This document shows positions 1 through 7,283 of a DNA stretch of 21,203 bases, piece by piece (position 1 is the stretch's first letter; each line of letters opens with the position of its first letter). The notes beneath the pieces are model-generated. The model saw only the letters and a list, made by a program, of their open reading frames with translations, ran no database searches and was not told the origin of the DNA. A program made the translations under genes and the position numbers. The stretch is from contig DLXZ01000036.1 in the NCBI GenBank assembly GCA_003448675.1, positions 1 through 21,203 of the forward strand, given 5' to 3'. The stretch comes from Porticoccaceae bacterium. GTDB lineage: Bacteria > Pseudomonadota > Gammaproteobacteria > Pseudomonadales > Porticoccaceae.

Positions 1-1074
1 TGTACTCGAACACTCGCTCTGAAAGCTGAACAACTTGCCAATCCCTGGGAGGGCGACCTGTCGCCCTTTTATCTGGTTTCGGGCGACGAGCCACTCCTGG
101 TACAGGAAGCCTGCGACAGTATCCGCGCCGCCGCCCGAGCCACTGGCTTCGATGACCGGGAAGTGTTCGAGGCCGCGCAGCATTTCGACTGGGTACAGGT
201 ATTAAACGAGGCCAACAGCCTGTCCCTGTTTGCCAGCAGGAAAATTCTTGAAGTCCGCCTGCCCTCTGGCAAACCGGGCAAGGACGGCGGTCGTTTTTTA
301 CAGGAATACTGCGAGAATATCAGCCCCGACAACCTGTTATTGCTGGTGCTACCCAGGCTGGATCGCAGCGCCACCAATAGCGCCTGGTTTAAAACCCTGG
401 ACAACCACGGCACGGTAATTCAGATCTGGCCGGTTAACGCCCGACAAATGCCCCAGTGGATCAGCCAACGCCTGCGCGCCGCCGGCATCGAGGCCAATGC
501 CCAGGCTATTGAAGTGCTGGCCGAGCGGGTCGAAGGAAACCTGCTGGCTGCCAGCCAGGAAATCGAAAAGCTGAAGTTGCTGATCGGCGAGCAGAAAAAT
601 ATCGATGCGGAAACCATGTCCAGCGTCGTCTCGGACAGCGCCCGCTACAGTATTTTCACGCTGGTGGACCGGGCATTGGCGGGGGAGAGTGAGGCCGCCG
701 CCCGGACGCTCTACGGCCTGCGCAACGAAGGCACCGAACCCCTCGCCGTGCTTTGGGCGCTGACCCGCGAACTGCGCACCCTGATCAAGGCCGAGGAACA
801 AATGGCCGCCGGTGAGCACGGATCCGCCGCGCTGCAGCGCCTGGGCGTATGGCAGCAGCGCCAGGGCCTGGTGCGCAATGCTCTGAAACGCCTGAAGCCT
901 GCCCAACTGAATCTGCTGCTGCGCCAAACCGCCGGCATCGATCGCGCTATCAAGGGCATGCGCGATGCCTGCCCCTGGCAGGAGTTAAACACGGTTGTTC
1001 TTAGCCTCAGCGGTAAAAATCCAATTCACCCTAACAATCTGCGGCTAGCCTTGCGAGAGTCAGGCGCGCCGTAG
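1..1074 (+). CDS. holA: DNA polymerase III subunit delta, 5'-truncated by the window edge
   Basis: Delta is the clamp-loader subunit that opens the beta sliding clamp at primer-template junctions. The frame is open from base 1 to the TAG at 1072-1074, giving 357 visible residues. E. coli HolA has 343. The first visible residues align with about residue 8-10 of HolA, so only a short N-terminus is missing. Recognisable blocks are YLVSGDEPLLVQEA near visible residues 25-38 (HolA has LLGNDPLLLQES), NSLSLFASRK, the EGNLLAASQEIEKL helix of the ATPase-like core, and a C-terminal collar helix region with VWQQRQGLVRNAL. The GTG at 163 is internal and should not be taken as the start. In related bacteria lptE and leuS usually lie just upstream. 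The next gene starts 50 bases downstream on the same strand. Confidence 0.95.
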   Translation, partial: CTRTLALKAEQLANPWEGDLSPFYLVSGDEPLLVQEACDSIRAAARATGFDDREVFEAAQHFDWVQVLNEANSLSLFASRKILEVRLPSGKPGKDGGRFLQEYCENISPDNLLLLVLPRLDRSATNSAWFKTLDNHGTVIQIWPVNARQMPQWISQRLRAAGIEANAQAIEVLAERVEGNLLAASQEIEKLKLLIGEQKNIDAETMSSVVSDSARYSIFTLVDRALAGESEAAARTLYGLRNEGTEPLAVLWALTRELRTLIKAEEQMAAGEHGSAALQRLGVWQQRQGLVRNALKRLKPAQLNLLLRQTAGIDRAIKGMRDACPWQELNTVVLSLSGKNPIHPNNLRLALRESGAP

Positions 1075-1124
1075 TGACAAACGACCCACCGAAATAAACA
1101 CCATCCTGGACAGGACCGCCAAAC

Positions 1125-2054
1125 ATGGCCAAACGCACCGATCGCTTTAAAACCGGCAGTCTTGGGCTGTATGCACCCCGCTACTGGCCATCCTGGCTGG
1201 CCGTTGGCATCACCTGGGTATTGGCCAAGTTGCCCTTCAGCGTCCAGAACGTCCTGGCCAGAGGTCTGGCGGCGCTGGTGATAAAAACCCGCACCTCGCG
1301 CACCAAAACCATTTATCGCAATATCGAGTTGTGTTTTCCGCAACTCGATACCGAAGCGCGGGAAGCGCTGGCCAAGGCGAATTTATATTCGACCATGCTG
1401 TCATTATTTGATCTGGTCAACCTAGTTTGGGCGCGCCGCGAAAATCTGCTCGATCGCTACCAGATAATCGGCGAAGAACACTTCCACGCCGCCCTTGCCA
1501 GTGGCAAACCTTTGATCATGGTTTCCGGCCATAGCAACGGTTTCATTACCGGGCTGGCAAAGCTTTCCACCATCAAACCTTTCTCGGCCCTGTACCGGGC
1601 GATGGATAACCCGGTTCTGCAAACGCAACTGTACGAGCGGGCAATGACTAAGTACCCCATCCGCGCTCTGCACCGCAAGGAAGTGACTCGAATGTTGAAC
1701 GAACTTAACGAAGGTGGCATGACGGCTATTTTCCCGGATCAGGATTTTGGCTCCAAACGCAGTATTTTTATCCCGTTTTTCGGCATCGACACCGCCACCA
1801 TTACCGCCATTCCCCAATACGCCAAAACCGCGAACGCCCAGGTGCTGTTTGCCTACGCTTATCGCCAGCCCGAGGGGCGAACAGTGCTAGAAATCGAGCC
1901 GGCGCTGGAAAACTACCCCACCGGCGACGATATCAGCGACACCCTGCTGTGGAGCGACTGGCTGGAAACAAAAATCCGGGCGCACCCGGAAGACTATTTC
2001 TGGATTCACAAGCGTTTCAAGACCCGCCCGGAAGGCCAGCCAAAACGCTATTAA
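1125..2054 (+). CDS. LpxL/HtrB-family lipid A or lysophospholipid acyltransferase-like protein
   Basis: This 309-residue protein belongs to the LpxL/LpxM/HtrB family, whose members transfer acyl chains to lipid A precursors or related lipids on the inner membrane. Supporting features are a hydrophobic N-terminal stretch at about residues 22-52, the block PDQDFGSKRSIFIPFFG at 204-220 (LpxL has PDQDYGRKGSSFAPFF), and the ending HPEDYFWIHKRFKTRPEG at 287-304. These match LpxL closely. The expected catalytic HX4(D/E) motif reads HSNGFI at 136-141, so the histidine is present but the acidic residue is isoleucine. The substrate is therefore uncertain, and a changed or lost acyltransferase activity is possible. 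The ATG at 1125 is preceded by a weak AGGAC. An upstream in-frame GTG at 1074 is closed by a TAA. No clear terminator follows before the converging gene. Confidence 0.85.
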   Translation: MAKRTDRFKTGSLGLYAPRYWPSWLAVGITWVLAKLPFSVQNVLARGLAALVIKTRTSRTKTIYRNIELCFPQLDTEAREALAKANLYSTMLSLFDLVNLVWARRENLLDRYQIIGEEHFHAALASGKPLIMVSGHSNGFITGLAKLSTIKPFSALYRAMDNPVLQTQLYERAMTKYPIRALHRKEVTRMLNELNEGGMTAIFPDQDFGSKRSIFIPFFGIDTATITAIPQYAKTANAQVLFAYAYRQPEGRTVLEIEPALENYPTGDDISDTLLWSDWLETKIRAHPEDYFWIHKRFKTRPEGQPKRY

Positions 2055-2111
2055 AGTGAAATTCTTGCAAACAAAAACCTCGCGAATGACGAAGCTAGTG
2101 GCCCGGAAAAC

Positions 2112-2885
2112 TCAGTAGCCTCGGTACCCAATCTGAAATTGCCGGGCGGTGCGGCCACTTCTTGAGGCGCGGGCGATGGCAAACTGCTTCGCCGCCAAAT
2201 GCAGTTCATTACGGTCGACTTTCCCAGTGGCTATGTCGCCACTGAACAATTGTTCGACAATCGACAGGTACTGATCAAGGGTATTGGGATAAAACGACAA
2301 CCATAGGCCGAAACGGTCGGACAGCGATAGCGTCTCCTCTACACGATCGCCGTAATGCAGTTCCCCATCGATAATTTCCACCCCCTGGTTATCAGCCTTC
2401 GGTTCGCTGATCAGGTGGCGACGATTAGAGGTAGCGCAGATCAGGATATTTTCCGGTGGCAGCTCAATTGAACCTTCCAGCACACTTTTCAGGTGCTTGT
2501 AGGCTGTCTCGCCGGCTTCAAATGACAGATCGTCGCAAAACACCAGAAAACGCTGAGGTAAGTCCCGTAATTCGTCGACGATATCGGGCAGGTCGGACAA
2601 ATCATCTTTATCTATCTCCACCACCCGCAAGCCACGATCACGATATTCGTTTAGCGCCGCTTTGACCAGGGAAGACTTTCCAGTGCCGCGACTACCCCAT
2701 AGCAGGATGTTATTGGCCGGCCTGCCGTCCAGGAATTGCTCGAGATTGGCGCAAAATTCCGCCTTTTGCCGATCGATGCCGAGCAGGGCATTAAAGCCAA
2801 TGGCGTCGGTACGCTTGACCGCTCGCAAACGCCCCTGTTTTGGCCGCCAGACCGCTGCCGATGTTGTCTGCCAGTCAACACTCAT
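2112..2885 (-). CDS. DUF815-family AAA+ ATPase
   Basis: The product is a 257-residue, soluble, single-domain P-loop ATPase of the DUF815 type, a widespread AAA+ family without an agreed function. Visible motifs are Walker A GSRGTGKS at 64-71, Walker B-like RFLVFCDDLSF at 112-122, sensor-1-like ICATSNRR at 149-156, DRFG at 190-193 (arginine-finger region), and a sensor-2-like SRSGRTARQF at 241-250. The DxLSF and ATSNRRHL blocks are typical of DUF815. Its ATG lies inside the last codons of the upstream VanZ-like gene (11-base overlap), which suggests translational coupling. It converges on the acyltransferase gene with 57 bases between the stops. ATP binding is well supported by the motifs. The cellular role is unknown, and the neighbour only hints at an envelope link. 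Confidence 0.9.
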   Translation of the reverse strand: MSVDWQTTSAAVWRPKQGRLRAVKRTDAIGFNALLGIDRQKAEFCANLEQFLDGRPANNILLWGSRGTGKSSLVKAALNEYRDRGLRVVEIDKDDLSDLPDIVDELRDLPQRFLVFCDDLSFEAGETAYKHLKSVLEGSIELPPENILICATSNRRHLISEPKADNQGVEIIDGELHYGDRVEETLSLSDRFGLWLSFYPNTLDQYLSIVEQLFSGDIATGKVDRNELHLAAKQFAIARASRSGRTARQFQIGYRGY

Positions 2886-3300
2886 TGCTTTCTCCCCGTT
2901 CCAGCCCCGAGGGAATGGTAGTTTTTTTTAGCATGAAAATAACAACCAGATTACCGAGGGCTGCGCCCAGCACATTAGCCAACACATCTCCTGCTTCCAT
3001 CACGCGATAACCGGTCAGCGCCTGCAACACCTCGATAGTAAGACCAAAAAGCAATAAGCCCAGGTGCAGTGACCAGCGCACAAGCATACCCGGAAACGCC
3101 AATGCTCCCAGGCAATACAGCACCACATAGGCGAGTCCATGAACCAGTTTGTCTGTCCCTGGCACAAAGCCCTGACCCGTCGCCGGCACAAGCGATGCCA
3201 AGAGTACACTCGCAAGGACGCCGGCAAAAATAAAGCGCCAGCACACGGGCCTCAATTGGTTCACTGATTCCACCGTGGAAAACCAGATATCCCGAGCCAT
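2875..3300 (-). CDS. VanZ-like small integral membrane protein
   Basis: This is a 141-residue protein with four predicted membrane segments at about 22-39, 53-71, 76-93 and 104-124. The pattern GTDKLVHGLAYVVL (48-61), followed by LTIEVLQALTGYRVMEAGDV (87-106) and LANVLGAALG, is the signature of VanZ-like proteins. VanZ itself gives low-level teicoplanin resistance, but most chromosomal homologues have no known role and no resistance should be inferred here. The ATG at 3300 has a poor ribosome-binding site, so the exact start is less certain than the family call. Its 3' end overlaps the DUF815 ATPase gene by 11 bases, so the two probably form one transcription unit read away from the acyl-CoA synthetase gene. 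Confidence 0.85.
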   Translation of the reverse strand: MARDIWFSTVESVNQLRPVCWRFIFAGVLASVLLASLVPATGQGFVPGTDKLVHGLAYVVLYCLGALAFPGMLVRWSLHLGLLLFGLTIEVLQALTGYRVMEAGDVLANVLGAALGNLVVIFMLKKTTIPSGLERGESNEC

Positions 3301-3360
3301 TATAGGGAAATTTCGTTAACGCAAAGTCATAACGTCACGGTCTTGCGCCGAAAACATTGC

Positions 3361-3384
3361 CTATGGCAAGCTCCTTGGCCATAG
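3361..3384. repeat. Imperfect inverted repeat, candidate operator
   Basis: CTATGGC at 3361-3367 is matched by its exact reverse complement GCCATAG at 3378-3384. A further AAG/CTT pair inside the arms is offset by one extra base. It lies between the divergent VanZ-like and acyl-CoA synthetase genes, 14 bases upstream of a -35-like hexamer. No run of T follows on either strand, so an operator is more likely than a terminator. No regulator can be named. Confidence 0.35.
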
Positions 3385-3398
3385 TGGGGAAAAAGGGC

Positions 3399-3426
3399 TT
3401 GATAGGGCGGGGCGTCCTTCTATACA
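3399..3426 (+). promoter_or_regulatory. Candidate sigma-70 promoter for the acyl-CoA synthetase gene
   Basis: TTGATA at 3399-3404 matches the -35 consensus at 5 of 6 positions. TATACA at 3421-3426 matches the -10 consensus at 4 of 6. The spacer is 16 bases. It would give a leader of roughly 140 bases before the ATG at 3572. The rest of the 271-base intergenic stretch (3301-3571) shows no further open frame or structure. Confidence 0.35.
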
Positions 3427-3571
3427 CTTTGCCCACCAAAAACCGTCGACACATCAACAATCTTGCTGATAGAAATGTCGGCTACAGAAGGCCGGACTTC
3501 CGCTGGTGAACTTACCAAACACCGGGATTGAGCCGAACACACTAGAACGAACAACGTAGAGAGAGGTAATT

Positions 3572-5110
3572 ATGGATCAGGGTCTGGGATACTGGTTAAC
3601 CAAACGCGAGCTCATTTCCGGCAATCGTCTGGCAGTGGTTAACCGCCACAAACGCTTTACCTACAAGGAAATGAACCGACGCTGCAACCGACTGGCCAAC
3701 GCCCTACGCGACAATGGCGTGCGCCCTGGCGACCGCGTCGCATCGCTGTTAATGAACGGCCACGAACAACTGGAACTGATCTTTGCCGTAGCAAAACTGG
3801 GCGCCATTTTCCTGCCTATCAACTACCGCTTGACCGTACCCGAGATCGAGTACATTGTCGACGACTCCGGCTCCCGCGCATTGTTTTTCCACGATGAATT
3901 CCGCCATCTGGCCGAAGGCGTCAACGAACTGAAGAAGTTTGACAACTTTGTCTACTGCGGCAACGCCCGAGCCTGTGATGACGACGCCGATTACGAAGCC
4001 TTTATCGCCAGTGGTGATGACAGCGAAATCAACGCCAGCGTAAGTGCCGATGATGTCGCCCTGCTGATGTACACCTCCGGCACTACCGGCCGCCCCAAAG
4101 GCGCCATGCTCACTCACGCCGCCCACGCCGCCAACGTCTACCACACCACCCAACGCCTACCCATTCATGCCGATACGGTAGCCCTGGGCGTAGCGCCGAT
4201 GTTCCACATCGGTGGCACCAGCGTGATCGTCCTGCCGACCTTGTTCCAGGGCGGCACCGTGGTCACTCTGCCGGAATTCGATGCCATTAAAGTGCTCGAA
4301 GCCACCGAACAGGAAGGCATCACCGGCCTGTTCTGTGTACCCTCCATGTGGCAGATGATTGTCGAGGAGTTGGACAAGAAAGACTTCAACCTCAGTTCCA
4401 TTGAATTCCTGATGACCGGCGCGGCGCCGACGCCACTAAAAATTCTCGCCTACTTCAAGGAGCGGGGCCTGGATATCTACGAGGGCTTCGGCATGACCGA
4501 GATGGCCCCCCTGGTCACCATCCTCGACAAATGGGATTGTGAGCGTAAAAATGGCTCAGTGGGCTATCCGGCGTTTTTCGTCGATGTCCGCACCATAGAC
4601 GAGGAAGGCAAGGACGTTGGCCCCAACAATGTGGGCGAAGTGATTTGTCGCGGCCCCAATATGCTCAAGGGCTACTGGAATAAGCCCGAAGCAACGGCGG
4701 AAGCCCTGCGCGGCGGTTGGTACCATTCCGGCGACCTGGGCTACCTGGACGACGAAGGCTTTCTCTACATCGTCGACCGCAAGAAGGACATGATCATTTC
4801 CGGTGGCGAAAACGTCTATCCCGCCGAGTTGGAACAGACCATGTACCAGAATGAAGCCATTGCCGAAGTCGCCGTCATCGGAGTGCCCCACGAAAAATGG
4901 CAGGAGGTTCCCGCAGCCTGCGTAGTGCTAAAAGAAGGCGCTTCCCTTACGGAAAACGAACTCATCGAGTTCTGTAACCAGCGCCTGGCCCGCTTTAAAG
5001 TACCCAAGGCCGTTTACTTCCTCGACGAACTTCCCAAATCCGGCGCTGGCAAGATCCTAAAGACCGAGCTGCGCAAGTCCCACGGCGGCATCACGGTAGC
5101 CGCCAAGTAG
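3572..5110 (+). CDS. Acyl-CoA synthetase (AMP-forming), FadD-like
   Basis: This enzyme of the ANL adenylating superfamily activates a carboxylic acid with ATP to an acyl-adenylate and then transfers it to CoA. It has 512 residues, a normal family length. Visible core motifs are YTSGTTGRPKG at 167-177 (A3/P-loop), YEGFGMTE at 303-310 (A5), YHSGD at 384-388 (A7), DRKKDMIISGGENVYP at 402-417 (hinge A8), and PKSGAGKILK at 488-497 (A10), with the catalytic lysine of the GAGK tetrad at 494. The ATG follows a strong AGAGAGG ribosome-binding site. The gene stands alone, with a divergent neighbour upstream and a strong terminator downstream. There is no beta-oxidation gene beside it to indicate substrate, so a medium- or long-chain fatty acid is only a family-level guess. 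An aryl or dicarboxylic acid substrate is possible. Confidence 0.93.
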   Translation: MDQGLGYWLTKRELISGNRLAVVNRHKRFTYKEMNRRCNRLANALRDNGVRPGDRVASLLMNGHEQLELIFAVAKLGAIFLPINYRLTVPEIEYIVDDSGSRALFFHDEFRHLAEGVNELKKFDNFVYCGNARACDDDADYEAFIASGDDSEINASVSADDVALLMYTSGTTGRPKGAMLTHAAHAANVYHTTQRLPIHADTVALGVAPMFHIGGTSVIVLPTLFQGGTVVTLPEFDAIKVLEATEQEGITGLFCVPSMWQMIVEELDKKDFNLSSIEFLMTGAAPTPLKILAYFKERGLDIYEGFGMTEMAPLVTILDKWDCERKNGSVGYPAFFVDVRTIDEEGKDVGPNNVGEVICRGPNMLKGYWNKPEATAEALRGGWYHSGDLGYLDDEGFLYIVDRKKDMIISGGENVYPAELEQTMYQNEAIAEVAVIGVPHEKWQEVPAACVVLKEGASLTENELIEFCNQRLARFKVPKAVYFLDELPKSGAGKILKTELRKSHGGITVAAK

Positions 5111-5142
5111 GGCTGAAACACTGATATAAAAACGCGTTTATA

Positions 5143-5168
5143 AAAAAAGGGCCATATGGCCCTTTTTT
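5143..5168. terminator. Bidirectional intrinsic terminator (perfect 26-bp palindrome)
   Basis: A self-complementary core, GGGCCATATGGCCC at 5149-5162, is flanked by six A on the left and six T on the right. Either strand therefore forms a GC-rich hairpin followed by a U-run. It lies between two convergent genes, 32 bases past the acyl-CoA synthetase stop and 48 bases past the aminotransferase stop, and can serve both. Confidence 0.9.
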
Positions 5169-5216
5169 ATTGCTGTTTATCCGGTTGCAAGCGGCAATTT
5201 AATCTCCTGGCGCCGG

Positions 5217-6410
5217 TCAACCCCGCAGGACTGCCGCCATTGCGTCAGCCAGATAGTCGACGTTGTCCCGACGCACCCCGGCCACATTGATGCGGCTGGA
5301 TTCCACCATGTAGATACCGTACTTCTCCCGCAGCTCCCTCACCTGTTCGGGACTTACCCCCAAAAAGGAGAACATACCGTATTGCTGGGAGATAAAGCCA
5401 AAATCCTGACCGCTGGCAGCGCTGAGTTTGGTCGCCAGCAGCTCACGTAGGCCATTGAGTCGGTCTCGCATGGTATCCAGCTCACCAACCCAGCTTTGTC
5501 TTAAGTCCGCGTCTTCCAGAATAGTCGCGACAATGGCGCCGCCGTGGGAGGGGGGCATGGAATAGTTACCCCGCACGACGCTGTTGATATGGGTTACGGC
5601 CGCCTCACCAACGCTTGTGTCAGTTCCCATCACGGATAAACTGCCGACACGCTCCCGGTACAGGCCGAAATTTTTAGAACAGGAACTGGCCACCATTAGC
5701 TCGGGCAATCGCTCGGCCATCAAGCGCGGGCCATAGGCGTCTTCGTCCAGGCCGCGACCAAAACCCTGATAGGCGAGATCGATAAAGGGCAGAAATCCTT
5801 TTTTCTCCGCCAGATCGGTGAGCGCCCGCCACTGCTGTTCGCTGAGATCAGCGCCACAGGGATTGTGGCAGCAGCCGTGCAACAGAACCACATCGCCAGG
5901 ACCGGCTTTTTCCAGGGCCGAGAGCATTTCATCGAAGCGTAAACGGGCTTTGTCGCGGTCGTAATAGGGGTACTGCACCAGCTTTAACCCGGCACTGCCC
6001 AACAGCGGCATGTGGTTGGCCCAGGTAGGGTCGCTAACCCAAACCGTTATCTCATCGCTGCAGCGACGCAGAAATTCGGCACCCACCCGCAAGGCCCCAC
6101 AACCACCGGGGGTTAATACAGTGCTGATGCGATTGCTTTTCAGGGCCGGGTGCTGGCCACCAAAGATCAACGCGCGAATGCCTTCATTAAACTCAGGCAC
6201 TCCAGCGGGGCCGATATAGGCTTTGGTTTGTTCTACCTGATAACAGACAGCCTCAGCCTTTTTTACCGCGCCCATGATCGGTGTCTGACCCGACTCATCC
6301 TTGTAAACACCGACACCCAGGTCAATCTTGCTCGGGTTTTGGTCCCGAATAAAGTCCGCGATTAATCCAAGAATGGGATCGGCAGGCATCGCTTGTATGG
6401 ATTCGAACAT
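5217..6410 (-). CDS. Aspartate/aromatic amino acid aminotransferase (class I, PLP-dependent)
   Basis: The enzyme exchanges an amino group between aspartate or aromatic amino acids and 2-oxoglutarate, using PLP. It has 397 residues, as in AspC and TyrB. Key positions are visible: W130 in DPTWANH, N183 in CHNPCG, D211 and Y214 in FIDLAYQGFG, the PLP lysine K246 in SCSKNFGLYRERVG with R254 eight residues on, R280 in VRGNYSMPP, and R373 in SSRINVAG, which binds the substrate alpha-carboxylate. LGVGVYKDESGQTPI at 31-45 is close to Pseudomonas aromatic aminotransferases, but AspC, TyrB and PhhC types cannot be separated by eye. The ATG has a good AAGGA site seven bases or so upstream. It is monocistronic, ending at the palindromic terminator. 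The 168 bases separating it from murU show no clear terminator or strong promoter. Confidence 0.93.
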   Translation of the reverse strand: MFESIQAMPADPILGLIADFIRDQNPSKIDLGVGVYKDESGQTPIMGAVKKAEAVCYQVEQTKAYIGPAGVPEFNEGIRALIFGGQHPALKSNRISTVLTPGGCGALRVGAEFLRRCSDEITVWVSDPTWANHMPLLGSAGLKLVQYPYYDRDKARLRFDEMLSALEKAGPGDVVLLHGCCHNPCGADLSEQQWRALTDLAEKKGFLPFIDLAYQGFGRGLDEDAYGPRLMAERLPELMVASSCSKNFGLYRERVGSLSVMGTDTSVGEAAVTHINSVVRGNYSMPPSHGGAIVATILEDADLRQSWVGELDTMRDRLNGLRELLATKLSAASGQDFGFISQQYGMFSFLGVSPEQVRELREKYGIYMVESSRINVAGVRRDNVDYLADAMAAVLRG

Positions 6411-6578
6411 ACTAATCCTTTAAAAAATCTGAAAGAAAAAAGCTGAAAATTGAAATAAAAAGCCGGGAAGATTATGCGGCGTTAATAGCCTCGGTATTGT
6501 ACCGCTAAAAATATCCAGCAAAAGCAGTTTTTTGTGTAGCGGAAGAGCGAGCAAGACAGGGTTAGCCGGCAGGCGCGC

Positions 6579-7283
6579 TCACCGGTTAAGCGCCTCCAGT
6601 CTTTCCATGGTGCCGACGTCTGACCAGACTCCCCGGTATAGCTCCCCGGTTACGCGGCCCGCGGCTATGGCCGGGCGCAGCACTTCACGCAGGGGAAAAA
6701 CCTCACCAAAGTCATCGCTGTTGTCAAATAGACGTTTATCAATCACCGCCAGACCTGTGTAGGTCAGGGCGCCCCCCCTATCACTCTTCAAACCCAACCG
6801 GCCATGAGCATCAAGTAAAAAATCACCCATGGGGTTATGATCAGGGTTCGGCGCCATTACCAGATGCGCCAGCGCATTGTTCAATTTATGGGCGCATAAG
6901 CGGGCCAGAGGATAGTCCATCCAGGTATCACCACTGACAATTAAAAAAGAACGACCTTCGGTCCGGCTGTTTTCAGTGTGTCCACCACAAGCGGCCAGCA
7001 GCGGCAGGGCCCGCTTGATTCCGCCACCGGTTTCTAGAGGTGTCTGCTCCCGAGACCAGGTGATCCGAACACCGAAGCGGCTACCGTCACCAAGGGCGCT
7101 TTCCAGTTTCTCCGCCAGCCAGGCGCTGTTGATAACAATATCCCGAATGCCAGCGGCATAAAGATGTTCGATGTGGTGTTCGATCAGGGGCTTACCCCGA
7201 ACCGCCAGCAGGGGTTTGGGTGTGTGTTCGGTAAGCGGGCGCAGGCGCCGCCCATAGCCCGCCGCAAGAATCATCGCCTTCAC
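6579..7283 (-). CDS. murU: N-acetylmuramate alpha-1-phosphate uridylyltransferase
   Basis: MurU converts MurNAc-1-phosphate and UTP to UDP-MurNAc in the recycling route that bypasses de novo precursor synthesis and gives intrinsic fosfomycin tolerance in Pseudomonas. The 234-residue protein has the nucleotidyltransferase signature LAAGYGRRLRPLT at 6-18 and TPKPLL at 21-26, ETGGGIKRALPLL at 84-96, a metal-binding SGDTW at 117-121, and WSDVGT at 220-225. Compared with my recollection of Pseudomonas MurU it carries about ten extra residues at 100-110, before the beta-strand leading to SGD. The chosen start is the GTG at 7283, which overlaps the amgK stop as GTGA and gives MKAMILAAG as in homologues. 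An ATG at 7274 is the alternative. Overlap with amgK implies translational coupling. Confidence 0.92.
   Translation of the reverse strand: MKAMILAAGYGRRLRPLTEHTPKPLLAVRGKPLIEHHIEHLYAAGIRDIVINSAWLAEKLESALGDGSRFGVRITWSREQTPLETGGGIKRALPLLAACGGHTENSRTEGRSFLIVSGDTWMDYPLARLCAHKLNNALAHLVMAPNPDHNPMGDFLLDAHGRLGLKSDRGGALTYTGLAVIDKRLFDNSDDFGEVFPLREVLRPAIAAGRVTGELYRGVWSDVGTMERLEALNR

Noticed and set aside
349..927. Long open frame on the - strand inside holA
   Set aside because: It is antisense to the well-supported delta subunit, has low-complexity Gln/Gly-rich composition, and has no recognisable domain. It is a shadow of GC-biased codons.
5130..5139. Palindrome AAACGCGTTT after the acyl-CoA synthetase gene
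   Set aside because: Only ten bases and it does not extend. It lies beside the much stronger 26-bp palindrome and can be chance.
6562..6589. Near-palindrome TTAGCCGG / CCGGTTAA at the end of murU
   Set aside because: One mismatch in eight pairs, a loop of 12 bases, overlap with the murU stop codon, and no T-run on the - strand. It is not convincing as a terminator.
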